DNA of 38,456 nucleotides, from contig JACOVG010000008.1 of the NCBI GenBank assembly GCA_016177405.1, positions 1 to 38,456 of the forward strand, in the 5' to 3' direction. The DNA comes from Candidatus Omnitrophota bacterium. Its GTDB lineage: Bacteria; Omnitrophota; Gorgyraeia; 1-14-0-20-64-10. The position numbers and the translations under genes were made by a program. The notes below the pieces were generated by a model, which worked only from the letters and a program-made list of their open reading frames with translations, was not told where the DNA came from and made no database searches. Positions 18,063 through 26,095 of the stretch are shown in pieces (the first letter of the stretch is position 1; the number at the start of each line of letters is the position of its first letter).

Positions 18063-18125
18063 CGGTTATATTACATGACACAAGTTTAACTTAGCAGGCT
18101 AACTTTGGATAATAGGATATAACCG
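18063..18125. repeat. 63-bp element bounded by 9-bp inverted repeats
   Basis: CGGTTATAT (18063-18071) and ATATAACCG (18117-18125) are perfect inverted repeats enclosing an AT-rich centre. The centre contains a second small palindrome, TTAGC-AG-GCTAA. No ORF fits inside. It separates the NUDIX relic from the toxin-gene fragment. It could be a small mobile-element remnant, a recombination site or a cruciform; the sequence does not decide between these. Confidence 0.5.
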
Positions 18126-18127
18126 TC

Positions 18128-18475
18128 GTGTGGCCACAAGCTCCTACGAAGACGGTTGGGCCAGTGAGTGCCCGGCTTCTGGCCGGCAAGCTGGGCCTTT
18201 TGATGGATGGAACCAGGAAAGAGCCGCGGGATCTTTTTGACCTCTGGTTTCTCCTGAACCGGCTCGTTCGGTTTGAGGTTGACCGCAAGCGGGTTCGTGA
18301 GTTTTTCAGACAGAAGTACGGCTTTTATCCATCGGTCGGTGTCCTTAAACCGCATTTAAGGAATAGAATTTACAAGGAGCGGTGGGAAACCCGATTGAAA
18401 AAGCAAATGGCCCAGCTCCCCGAATTCGACATTGTTGCTTCAGGCGTCGAGTCCAAACTTAAACAGCTTTTTTAA
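18128..18475 (+). pseudogene. C-terminal fragment of an AbiEii-type nucleotidyltransferase toxin
   Basis: An open frame of 115 residues from GTG 18128 matches only the C-terminal part of AbiEii/DUF1814-type nucleotidyltransferase toxins. The recognisable block is LLAGKLGLLMDGTRKEPRDL followed by FDLWFLLN, the helix with the conserved RDLxDLWFL signature. The N-terminal nucleotidyltransferase core (the GSxxxD region) is missing. A stop codon at 18113-18115 closes the frame upstream, and no AbiEi antitoxin gene is nearby. The 3' end is intact and ends three bases before the NUDIX start. It is best read as a truncated remnant of a toxin-antitoxin insertion, probably not expressed. Confidence 0.7.
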
Positions 18476-18478
18476 GAA

Positions 18479-19015
18479 ATGAAGATTCGGAAGGTGAAGT
18501 CGAAGATCCTCTACCGGGGGCGGGCGGTGCAGCTGACGCTGGACAGCTACCGCACGAAGGATGGGAGGAGCTTCCGGCGGGAGACGATCCGGCACCCGGC
18601 GTCGGTGGTGATCGTGCCGGTTCTCCCGGGCGGCCGGGTGCTGTTGATCCGGCAGTTCCGGCACGCCCTGGGCCGGTACATCTACGAGATCCCGGCCGGC
18701 ACGAGCGAGCCGGGGGAGCCGCTCGCGGCCTGCGCCAAAAGGGAGCTGGCCGAGGAGACCGGCTTTCGGGCGGCGCGGTGGCGGCGGCTGTGCGAATTCC
18801 ATCCGGCGCCCGGCATCTCCACCGAGCGGATGGTTCTTTACCGGGCGGCCGGCTTGACCCCCCTGGCCAAGAAGGCGGCCATGGACCAGGATGAGTACAT
18901 CATCCCAAAGCCGGTTTCAGCCAAGACGGCCGTCGCCATGGTGCGGAAAAACAGAATCGTTGACGCCAAATCGATCATCGGAATCCTGTTTGGATTGGGG
19001 CGGATCAGGTGGTAA
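18479..19015 (+). CDS. NUDIX hydrolase, ADP-ribose pyrophosphatase type
   Basis: A 178-residue hydrolase expected to cleave ADP-ribose or a similar nucleoside diphosphate sugar. The full NUDIX box runs from Gly74 to about residue 96 (GTSEPGEPLAACAKRELAEE then TGF), matching GX5EX7REUXEEXGU. A Pro-containing loop after it (HPAPGISTERM) is typical of the NudF-like ADP-ribose group. It starts at ATG 18479. The stop overlaps the next gene by 7 bases. A degenerate copy of its first codons lies 490 bases upstream, so its original promoter may have been displaced by the insertion between them. Confidence 0.93.
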   Translation: MKIRKVKSKILYRGRAVQLTLDSYRTKDGRSFRRETIRHPASVVIVPVLPGGRVLLIRQFRHALGRYIYEIPAGTSEPGEPLAACAKRELAEETGFRAARWRRLCEFHPAPGISTERMVLYRAAGLTPLAKKAAMDQDEYIIPKPVSAKTAVAMVRKNRIVDAKSIIGILFGLGRIRW

Positions 19016-19389
19016 ACCCCACCATTGAATTGATGGTCAAGATCCAGGCCGTTTGCAAGAAGGATCCCCGGTACAAGCCGGAGGCGTACCTCTTTGTGCT
19101 GGCGGGCCTGCACTTCACCGTCTCCCGGCTTAAGGAACGCCGGCATGTGACCGGCCAGGAGCTCTTGGCCGGAATCCGGGTTCACGGGCTGGATCAGTTT
19201 GGGCCCCTGACCCAGCAGGTCTTCGAGCATTGGGGCGTCCACACCACCGAGGATTTCGGCCACATCGTCTTCAACCTCGTCAGGGTCAAGCTCCTGGGCA
19301 AGACCGAAGAGGATTCCATCGAAGACTTCAAGGGCGTTTACGATTTCTCGGAAGCCTTCAATCCCAAGCACCTCTACCAGCTTCCCTAA
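19009..19389 (+). CDS. Minf_1886-family protein (function unknown)
   Basis: A 126-residue soluble protein resembling the Minf_1886 family, known mainly from Verrucomicrobia-related and other environmental phyla, with no assigned function. Features include DPRYKPEAYLFVLAGLHFTV near the N-terminus, GQELLAGIRVHGLDQFGPLT in the middle and DFGHIVFNLVRVKLLGKTEE near the C-terminus. The GTG start at 19009 overlaps the NUDIX stop, and the stop abuts the era start, so it is probably co-translated with era. No catalytic motif, signal peptide or membrane helix is visible. The family call comes from recalled sequence resemblance. Confidence 0.78.
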   Translation: MVNPTIELMVKIQAVCKKDPRYKPEAYLFVLAGLHFTVSRLKERRHVTGQELLAGIRVHGLDQFGPLTQQVFEHWGVHTTEDFGHIVFNLVRVKLLGKTEEDSIEDFKGVYDFSEAFNPKHLYQLP

Positions 19390-20301
19390 ATGACGCACCG
19401 GTGCGGGAGCATCGCGATTGTGGGGCGGCCCAACGTGGGCAAGTCCACCCTCTTAAACCGCTTCTTAGGGGAGAAGATCGCGATCGTCTCGCCCAAGCCG
19501 GAGACCACCCGCGACAGGCTCCTGGGGGTTCTCACCCTGGAGAGGGCGCAGATTCTTTTTATCGACACCCCCGGAATTTACCGGGGCCCCAAGACCCTCC
19601 TGGCCAAGCACCAGGTGAAGGAGTGGGCGGCTGCCCTTAAGGAGGCGGACGGGGTCGTCCTGATGACCGAGGCCCGGGCGGGATGGACCGAGGAGGATCG
19701 GCAGATCGTCCGGCTGCTGCCCAGAGGCAAGACGGTTTTCCTGGCGATCAACAAGGTGGACCGGGTGGAGAAGGAGAGGCTTCTTCCGCAGATCGAAGAG
19801 GCCTCGCGGGCGCATCCCTTTAAGGAAGTCTTTCCGATTTCAGCAATGAAGGGAGATAACGCCATCCATTTGCTTGAGGCGTTGATCGGATGCCTGCCGG
19901 AGGGGCCGGCCCTCTACCCTGCGGACCAGGTGACCGACAAACCGGCGCGCTCGCTCGCCCAGGAGATCGTTCGGGAGAAGGCCCTCCTCTTTACTCACGA
20001 CGAGGTTCCGCACGCGGTGGCCGTTTTGATCGAGGAGTGGCGGGCTGGTCAGGCCAGCCAGCGCTCGGCGGTTCTCGCCCCCCAGGCGACCTACGTCCGG
20101 GCCACCCTCTACGTCGAGCGGGAGTCGCAAAAGGGAATTATAATCGGCAAGGAGGGGGGACTTTTGAAGAGGATCGGCCAGGCGGCCCGCCAGGAGATGG
20201 AGAAGCTCACGAACGGGCCGGTTTTCCTGGATCTGTGGGTGAAGGTGGCGGAGAACTGGCGTAAGGATCCAAAGTGGCTCAAGAGGTTCGGCTATGGCTA
20301 A
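19390..20301 (+). CDS. era: GTPase Era, ribosome assembly
   Basis: Era is an essential GTPase that binds the 3' end of 16S rRNA during small-subunit maturation. The 303-residue protein shows G1 GRPNVGKS (12-19), G2 region ETTRDRLLGV, G3 DTPG, G4 NKVD and G5 SAMKG. The C-terminal KH domain has the sequence VERESQKGIIIGKEGGLLKR. Length and domain order are standard. It starts immediately after the Minf_1886 stop and overlaps the permease start by 8 bases. Confidence 0.97.
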   Translation: MTHRCGSIAIVGRPNVGKSTLLNRFLGEKIAIVSPKPETTRDRLLGVLTLERAQILFIDTPGIYRGPKTLLAKHQVKEWAAALKEADGVVLMTEARAGWTEEDRQIVRLLPRGKTVFLAINKVDRVEKERLLPQIEEASRAHPFKEVFPISAMKGDNAIHLLEALIGCLPEGPALYPADQVTDKPARSLAQEIVREKALLFTHDEVPHAVAVLIEEWRAGQASQRSAVLAPQATYVRATLYVERESQKGIIIGKEGGLLKRIGQAARQEMEKLTNGPVFLDLWVKVAENWRKDPKWLKRFGYG

Positions 20302-21832
20302 AGGGTGGGTGAAGAGGGACCTCGACGGATTCTTCGGGTTGTTTCTGGACAACCTCATCCAGCTCATGCTCATCGTGACCCTCTGCCGGGGGGCGCTCCA
20401 CTTCCCGGACTCTCTGGTGCTGGGCGTCATCCTTCCCGGCGCGGCGGTCTCCATCCTCTTCGGGAACTTCCTTTATACCCTTCAGGCGAGGAGGCTGGCC
20501 CGCCGGACCGGCAGGGACGATGTGACCGCCCTTCCTTATGGCATCAACACCGTCAGCCTCTTTGGCTACATCTTCTTTGTGATGCTGCCGGTCTACCGGG
20601 CGAGCCTGGACCCGATGCTCGCCTGGCGGGTGGGGCTGATCGCCTGCCTGGGCTCGGCGATCATCGAGATCGGCGGGGCCTTTGTCTGCGACCGGATCCG
20701 CAGGGTGACCCCGCGGGCGGCCCTGTTGAGCGCCCTGGCCGGAATCGCGATCACCTTCATCTCGATGGAGTTTGTCTTCCGGATCTTCGAGAAGCCGGCC
20801 CTGGCCCTGATTCCCCTGGGGATCCTCCTCATCCAGTATTGCTCCAAGGCGCGCCTGCCGCTGGGGCTTCCGGGCGGGCTGGCGGCCGTCTTGACCGGAA
20901 CGGTCCTGGGGCTTTTGCTCCGGCAGATGGGAATGCTCCAAGAAATCTCTTTCGCCCAGGGCGCGGGCCTTCAAAAGATCACCTGGACCCTGGCCGAGCT
21001 GGCCGCCGGTTTGAGGCAGGGCCATCTTTTGGAGTACCTGTCCATCATCATCCCGATGGGGCTTTTTAACGTGATCGGCTCTCTGCAGAACCTGGAGTCG
21101 GCCGAGGCGGCCGGCGACCGGTATCCGACCCGCTCGAGCCTCCTCATCAACGGAGCCGGATCCCTCCTGGCCGCCTGCCTGGGCAGCTGTTTTCCGACGA
21201 CGATCTACATCGGCCACCCCGGCTGGAAGGCCCTGGGGGCGAGGAGCGGCTACTCCCTGGCCAACGGGCTGGCGATCGCCGCCATTTGCTTCACCGGGAT
21301 GATGGGTTCGGTCTTTCGCTGGGTTCCCTTTGAAGCGGGGATCGGGATCCTTTTGTGGATCGGGGTCATCATCATGGCGCAGGCCTTTCAGGAAACCCCC
21401 AAGGCGCACGCCCTGGCCGTGGCGGTGGGGCTTTTCCCGGCCCTGGCGGCCTGGGGCTTGAGCCTGGTGGAGGCGGCCCTGCGCGCGGCCGGAAGCTCCT
21501 TGAGCGGCCTGGGGCTTGCCGCCTTCGGCAGCCACCTGGGAATCCGGGGGATGATCGCGCTGGAGCGCGGCTTCATCTTCACCTCCATGTTCTGGGCCGC
21601 CTGGGCCGCGGAGCTGATCGACCGGAACTTCAGGAAGGCCGCCGGCTGGATGCTGGCCTTAAGCGCCGCCTCGTGGGTCGGGCTGATCCATGCCCATCGC
21701 CTGACCCCCGGGGGCTTGGTGAGCGATTTTCGCTGGGGGGCAAGCCCCCCCTTCGCCCTGGCCTACCTGGGGGTGGCTCTTTTGTGCTGGGGGATGGCCC
21801 GGGGCGAGAGGCGAAAAACCTTGCGCGGATAG
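20294..21832 (+). CDS. NCS2-like nucleobase permease
   Basis: A 512-residue membrane protein with about 12-14 hydrophobic helices. It resembles the NCS2 (xanthine/uracil/AzgA-like) permease superfamily. Family-like stretches are DDVTALPYGINTVSLFGYIF early on, then NVIGSLQNLESAEAAGDRYP and LLAACLGSCFPTTIYIGHPG in the middle, where other members have conserved Glu and Asn residues for substrate. It starts at ATG 20294 inside the era 3' end. The exact substrate cannot be read from the sequence; purine or pyrimidine base uptake is a family-level inference. The last genes of the NUDIX-era unit end here, with 70 bases to the next gene. Confidence 0.75.
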   Translation: MAKGWVKRDLDGFFGLFLDNLIQLMLIVTLCRGALHFPDSLVLGVILPGAAVSILFGNFLYTLQARRLARRTGRDDVTALPYGINTVSLFGYIFFVMLPVYRASLDPMLAWRVGLIACLGSAIIEIGGAFVCDRIRRVTPRAALLSALAGIAITFISMEFVFRIFEKPALALIPLGILLIQYCSKARLPLGLPGGLAAVLTGTVLGLLLRQMGMLQEISFAQGAGLQKITWTLAELAAGLRQGHLLEYLSIIIPMGLFNVIGSLQNLESAEAAGDRYPTRSSLLINGAGSLLAACLGSCFPTTIYIGHPGWKALGARSGYSLANGLAIAAICFTGMMGSVFRWVPFEAGIGILLWIGVIIMAQAFQETPKAHALAVAVGLFPALAAWGLSLVEAALRAAGSSLSGLGLAAFGSHLGIRGMIALERGFIFTSMFWAAWAAELIDRNFRKAAGWMLALSAASWVGLIHAHRLTPGGLVSDFRWGASPPFALAYLGVALLCWGMARGERRKTLRG

Positions 21833-21850
21833 GCCCCCCCAGCGTTGGTT

Positions 21851-21901
21851 TCGCCAGGTCATTTGGCGAGGCCCCGGAATTTTTGTGCTATCATGTCGGG
21901 C
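21851..21901 (+). promoter_or_regulatory. Inverted repeat and extended -10 promoter before the patatin gene
   Basis: TCGCCA (21851-21856) and TGGCGA (21864-21869) form a 6-bp inverted repeat. An extended -10 TGCTATCAT (21886-21894) follows, placing a transcription start near 21901, two bases before ATG 21903. The repeat could be an operator or a weak terminator of the permease unit. No convincing -35 was found. Confidence 0.45.
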
Positions 21902-21902
21902 A

Positions 21903-23993
21903 ATGGCCCGCGCCTCTGGCGATTCGGAATCGGGCAGTCCCCCCTCGACCATCCGGCAGTTCCGGGCGGTCGATAAACGCCGGCTTGTCCAGCAGATCTC
22001 CATCTTCTCCGCCTTAAAACCCCCGGAGCTCGCCTTTGTCGCTTCCCGCTCCCGCATCGTGGAGCACGAGAAGGGGGATCTGATCTATGCCCAAGGGGAC
22101 CCCCCGGACGCCTTCTACTGCCTCCTGACCGGACGGGTCCGGGTCTTTGCCAAGGATGCCTCGGACAAGGCCCAAACGCTGGAGGTGCTTCACCGGGGCG
22201 ACTATTTCGGGATGGTCTCCCTTTTGACCAGCGAGCCCCATTCGGTGACGGCCCAGGCGATCAACGACTCGATTCTCCTGAAGGTGAAGAGGGGCGACTT
22301 CGAGGCGATCCTGAAGGAGGTTCCGGAGGTGGCGATCCATCTGTCCACCACCCTCTCCAGGCGCCTGCGGCAGAAGGACGCGACCGCCAAGAAGATATTT
22401 GAGTCCACCCTCATCTGCGTCTACAGCCCCTTGAGGGCGGTCGGGCGGACGATGTACGCGATCAACCTGGGGGCCTCCCTGCACCAGGAGACCGGCAAGA
22501 AGGTGATCCTGGTGGACATGTCTCCCACGGGAGACGAAATCTGCCGGGCCCTGGGGGTGACCAGCTGTCCCTTGCCCATCCGCCTGAAGGGAACGGGCTT
22601 TGACCAATCCCGGGTGGCGGCTTCGATCGTCCGCCACGCGTCGGTGGGCCTGGACACCCTGAACATTGCCCACGACCCCCACCTGGTTTCCGACGTGACC
22701 CAGATCAGCCCCCTCCTGTCGCATCTGGCCAACGAGTACCATTACGTGATCACCGACTTGCCCCACGCCATGGACCGGACGGTCTTCAAGGCGCTGGCCC
22801 AGTCCGATTTGATCCACCTGGTTTGCGGCGGGAGCCGGGAACCCATCACCGCTTCGGCCCAGCTCATCGAGGAGCTCAAGAAGACCGTTCAGCAGGCGGC
22901 CGACCGGATCAAGGTGGTGGTCAACGAAATCTCGCGGGAGGTGGAGCCGGAACAGCGAAGCCGCCTGCTGGGGCACAGGGTCTACGCCACCCTGCCGGCG
23001 GTGGAGGCCCCTCCGGCGCCCGGGCACCCCCTGGTCCTGGCCCATCCGGACTGGGAATATTCCCGCGCGGTCAGAAGGATCGCCCGGGAAATCGGCGAGG
23101 TCCTGGTGGGGCTGGCCCTGGGGTCCGGGGCGGCGCTGGGGCTGGCCCACATCGGGGTCTTGAGGGTTCTGGAGCGGGAGAAGATCCCCATCGACATCGT
23201 GGCCGGCTCCTCCATGGGGGCCCTGGTGGGCTCTCTGTGGACCTCGGGCCGCTCGGCCGGGGAGATCGAGGCGATCGCCCAGGCTTTTTCGACGAAGAAA
23301 TCCCTTCTTAAGCTGATTGACATCACGATCCCCAAGTTCGGGGTTTTCACCGGCCGCCGGGTCACCAAGTTTCTGGCGCGCAACCTGAACGGCTTGACCT
23401 TCCGGGATCTCAAGATTCCGCTGAAGGTGGCGGCGGTGGATTACGGCCGCCGGGAGCTCGTGGTCCTGGATGAGGGGCCGCTGGTGGCGGCGGTGCGGGC
23501 GTCGGTCTCCATTCCGGCGATCTTCGAGCCGGTCAAGGTGCAGGGCCGGTGGCTCATCGACGGCGGGGTCCTGGACCCGGTTCCGGTGGACGTGTTGAGC
23601 GCCTTAGGCGTGCACAAGATCATCGCGGTGAACACCCTGCCCAGCCCCGAGGACATCCACCACCGGCACGAGGGGCTGCTCCTGGTGCGGGATCAGCTCC
23701 TGCAGGAGGCGCGGCGGAAGGGTTTTTGGGCCCGGTGGAAGTTCGCCCTCAAGAGGACCTGGTGGAAATGGCTCGACTCCAACCTGCTGGATGTGGTGAT
23801 GCACACGATGCAGGGGATGGAGTACGAGCTGGCCGAGGCGGCCTGCGCCCACGCCGACGTGGTGCTCCATCCGACAATCCCGATGATCAACTGGTTCGAG
23901 TTCTACAACGTGAAGGCCTTGATCGCCAAGGGCGAGGAGGAAACCGAGAAACATCTGCCGGCCATCAAGAAGCTGGTTTACTCGGCGGCATAA
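21903..23993 (+). CDS. NTE-type patatin phospholipase with cyclic-nucleotide-binding and ParA-like domains
   Basis: A 696-residue protein of the neuropathy-target-esterase type. Residues about 20-145 form a cyclic-nucleotide-binding domain (GDPPDAFYCLLTGRVRVFAK, RGDYFGMVSLLTSEPHSVTA). Residues about 165-390 resemble a MinD/ParA fold but with a degenerate P-loop, SPLRAVGRTMYA, where Arg replaces the usual Lys. The patatin domain runs from VGLALGSGAALGLAHIGVL, with the nucleophile Ser437 in GSSMG and Asp553 in DGG. The N-terminus has no signal peptide. ATG 21903 was chosen because it sits just after a -10 element; GTG 21885 would add six residues. It probably hydrolyses phospholipids at the inner membrane in response to a nucleotide or other ligand. 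No clear ribosome site precedes it. Confidence 0.9.
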   Translation: MARASGDSESGSPPSTIRQFRAVDKRRLVQQISIFSALKPPELAFVASRSRIVEHEKGDLIYAQGDPPDAFYCLLTGRVRVFAKDASDKAQTLEVLHRGDYFGMVSLLTSEPHSVTAQAINDSILLKVKRGDFEAILKEVPEVAIHLSTTLSRRLRQKDATAKKIFESTLICVYSPLRAVGRTMYAINLGASLHQETGKKVILVDMSPTGDEICRALGVTSCPLPIRLKGTGFDQSRVAASIVRHASVGLDTLNIAHDPHLVSDVTQISPLLSHLANEYHYVITDLPHAMDRTVFKALAQSDLIHLVCGGSREPITASAQLIEELKKTVQQAADRIKVVVNEISREVEPEQRSRLLGHRVYATLPAVEAPPAPGHPLVLAHPDWEYSRAVRRIAREIGEVLVGLALGSGAALGLAHIGVLRVLEREKIPIDIVAGSSMGALVGSLWTSGRSAGEIEAIAQAFSTKKSLLKLIDITIPKFGVFTGRRVTKFLARNLNGLTFRDLKIPLKVAAVDYGRRELVVLDEGPLVAAVRASVSIPAIFEPVKVQGRWLIDGGVLDPVPVDVLSALGVHKIIAVNTLPSPEDIHHRHEGLLLVRDQLLQEARRKGFWARWKFALKRTWWKWLDSNLLDVVMHTMQGMEYELAEAACAHADVVLHPTIPMINWFEFYNVKALIAKGEEETEKHLPAIKKLVYSAA

Positions 23994-24010
23994 AAAGGAG
24001 AGCTGTTTTC

Positions 24011-25240
24011 ATGGCCATTTACAAGGTGGGGGTGGTGGGGGCGGGCACGATGGGGGCGGGGATCGCCCAGGTGATCTCTTACAACGGGATCCCGGTCGTT
24101 TTGAAGGAGGTGAACGACGAGTTTCTCAAGAAAGGGGTCGCCGCCATCCAGAGGGTGTACGAGGCCCGGGTGGCCAAGGGGCGCATGACGCCCGAAGATC
24201 TCAAAAAGCAGATGTCGCTGGTGACCCCCACGACCAGCTACGACGCCTTCAAGGAGGTGGACCTGGTGATCGAGGCGGTTCCGGAGATCCTCAAAATCAA
24301 GGAGGAGGTCTTCCGGTCGCTCGATGCCGCCTGCCCGGAGGGGACGATCCTGGCCACCAACACCTCGGCCCTCTCCATCTCGGCGCTGGCGGCCCTGACC
24401 CGGCGGCCCGCCAAGGTGATCGGCATGCACTTCTTCTACCCGGCCCACGTGATGAAGCTGGTGGAGGTGATCCCCGGCTTGGACACCTCCTCCGAGACGG
24501 CGGACGAGGTGATGACCTTCGCCGAATCGCTTCGGAAGATCCCGGTGAAGGTTCAGGAGTGCCCCGGCTTTCTGGTGAACCGGCTGCTCATGCCCTATCT
24601 GAACGAGGCGGTCCTCTGCCTGGAAGAGGGCCCCGCGACGGTGGAGGAGATCGACCAGGCGATCAAGGCCCTGGGCTGGCCGATGGGCCCCTTCACCCTG
24701 ATCGACGCCCTGGGGATGGACGTCTGCGCCGAGGCCGGCAAGGTTCTCTGGGCCGGCTACGGCGACCGGATGCATCCGGCCCGCCTCTGGAGCCGCTTGC
24801 TGGAGCTCAAGCGCCTGGGCAGAAAAAGCGGGGCCGGCTTCTACAACTATGCCGGTGTGGGACCCACCGAGCCGGGGCGGGTGGACGAGGTTCTGACCCA
24901 GGAGATCCGGAAGCTCTCGACAGGCGCGAAGCCGGCGGTCGGCTTCACGCCCGAGAGGCTCATGTTCCTGGTGGCCAACGAAGCGGTCCTCGCCCTCCAG
25001 GAGCAGGTCTCCTCGGCCAGCGAGATCGAGATGGGGGTGATCGCGGGGCTCGGGTACCCGGCCTCCAAGGGGGGGCTTCTCCACTATGCCGACTCGGTGG
25101 GGATCGACACCCTGGTGGAGGGGCTGGACCGGTTCACGAAGGCGCTCGGGTTTCGCTTCCACCCGGCCCACAAGCTTCGGACGATGGCTCACGCCGGGTA
25201 TCTGGGGGTGAAGACCAAGCGCGGATTTTTCACGTATTGA
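24011..25240 (+). CDS. 3-hydroxyacyl-CoA dehydrogenase
   Basis: An NAD-dependent enzyme that oxidises 3-hydroxyacyl-CoA to 3-ketoacyl-CoA in beta-oxidation, or the reverse in synthesis. The 409-residue protein begins at ATG 24011 after an AAAAAGGAG site. It has the Rossmann loop GAGTMGAG (10-17), NTSALSIS, and the catalytic dyad His140 in GMHFFYPA and Glu152 in KLVEVI, spaced as in the human enzyme. It is longer than the 280-residue single-domain form because a second C-terminal 3HCDH-like domain follows (FTPERLMFLVANEAVLALQE). The enoyl-CoA hydratase gene comes next, so the two probably act in one pathway. Confidence 0.94.
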   Translation: MAIYKVGVVGAGTMGAGIAQVISYNGIPVVLKEVNDEFLKKGVAAIQRVYEARVAKGRMTPEDLKKQMSLVTPTTSYDAFKEVDLVIEAVPEILKIKEEVFRSLDAACPEGTILATNTSALSISALAALTRRPAKVIGMHFFYPAHVMKLVEVIPGLDTSSETADEVMTFAESLRKIPVKVQECPGFLVNRLLMPYLNEAVLCLEEGPATVEEIDQAIKALGWPMGPFTLIDALGMDVCAEAGKVLWAGYGDRMHPARLWSRLLELKRLGRKSGAGFYNYAGVGPTEPGRVDEVLTQEIRKLSTGAKPAVGFTPERLMFLVANEAVLALQEQVSSASEIEMGVIAGLGYPASKGGLLHYADSVGIDTLVEGLDRFTKALGFRFHPAHKLRTMAHAGYLGVKTKRGFFTY

Positions 25241-25248
25241 CATAAAGC

Positions 25249-25297
25249 GTCATCCTCGCGAAAGCGAGGATCCGATTTCCCCTTTCGGGGGAATGAC
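25249..25297. repeat. Two-hairpin interspersed-repeat-like element
   Basis: The 49 bases between the dehydrogenase and hydratase genes contain two stem-loops: ATCCTCGC-GAAA-GCGAGGAT (25252-25271) and TTCCCC-TTTCG-GGGGAA (25277-25293). GTCAT and ATGAC flank the whole. The form resembles the REP-like GTCAT...hairpin elements scattered in many genomes. It could stabilise the upstream mRNA or attenuate transcription between the genes. Confidence 0.6.
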
Positions 25298-25312
25298 ATC
25301 ATGGAGGAATCG

Positions 25313-26095
25313 ATGCCTGACTATCAGTATCTGGGGGCTTCCACCCAAGAGAGGATCTGCACGCTCACCATCAGCAACCCGCCGGCCAACCTTCTGTCCA
25401 AGGCGCTCCTCACGGAGCTGAACGGCTTCCTCGATGGTCTTGCCAAGGACCAGGGGGTCAAGGTTCTCATCATCACCGGGGCAGGGACCTTCTTCATCGT
25501 GGGGGCCGACATCAAGGAGATCTCCGGGCTCCAGGGCGAGGCCCAGGGGCAGGAAGCTGCCTCCCTGGGGCAGATGGTCTTCGACAAGCTGGAGGGGCTG
25601 CCCATCCCGACGATCGCCGCCATCAACGGCCACTGCCTGGGCGGGGGCAACGAGCTGGCCATGTCCTGCTCCATCCGGATCGCCAGCGACCGGGCCCGAT
25701 TTGGACAGCCGGAGATCAACCTGGGGATCATGCCCGGCTTCGGCGGGACCCAGCGGTCGGCCCGGCTCCTGGGCCGGTCGCGGGCGCTGGAGCTGTGCCT
25801 GACCGGCGACATGGTGAGCGCCGCGGCGGCCCTCGAGATGGGGCTGGTGAGCAGAGTGGTTCCCGAGGCCGAGGTGATGAAGCAAGCCCAGGGCCTGGCC
25901 AAGAAGATTGCCGAGAAGAGCCGCCCGGCGGCGGAGAGAATCCTCCGGGCCGTCCGGGAGGGGCTGAACCTGCCGCAGTCCGAGGGATTGAAGCTGGAGG
26001 CCAAGCTCTTTGGCGAGGTCTGCGCCGGCCAGGACATGCGGGAGGGGCTCACCGCTTTCCTCGAGAAGCGCCGCCCGAAGTTCCAGGACAAATGA
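25313..26095 (+). CDS. Enoyl-CoA hydratase/isomerase family protein
   Basis: A crotonase-fold enzyme that adds water to enoyl-CoA. The 260-residue form starts at ATG 25313 because GGAGGA lies at the right distance inside the preceding 12 bases; ATG 25301 would add four residues. Oxyanion-hole elements are VGADIKEI and GHCLGGGNELAMS. Both acid/base Glu residues of true hydratases are present at 114 (GGGNELAMS) and 134 (FGQPEINLG), 20 apart as in the rat enzyme. GIMPGFGGTQR follows. It probably works with the 3-hydroxyacyl-CoA dehydrogenase upstream and the acyl-CoA ligase at 29207. The stop overlaps the next gene's ATG. Confidence 0.94.
   Translation: MPDYQYLGASTQERICTLTISNPPANLLSKALLTELNGFLDGLAKDQGVKVLIITGAGTFFIVGADIKEISGLQGEAQGQEAASLGQMVFDKLEGLPIPTIAAINGHCLGGGNELAMSCSIRIASDRARFGQPEINLGIMPGFGGTQRSARLLGRSRALELCLTGDMVSAAAALEMGLVSRVVPEAEVMKQAQGLAKKIAEKSRPAAERILRAVREGLNLPQSEGLKLEAKLFGEVCAGQDMREGLTAFLEKRRPKFQDK

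Noticed and set aside
18063-18125. dif-like chromosome-dimer resolution site
   Set aside because: The spacing and the arms do not match the usual XerC/XerD binding arms. Only generic inverted symmetry is present.
23549-24010. N-terminal extension of the 3-hydroxyacyl-CoA dehydrogenase frame back into the patatin gene
   Set aside because: The residues are low-complexity, and the enzyme's own ribosome site and MAIYKVGVVGAGTMG start lie at 24011.
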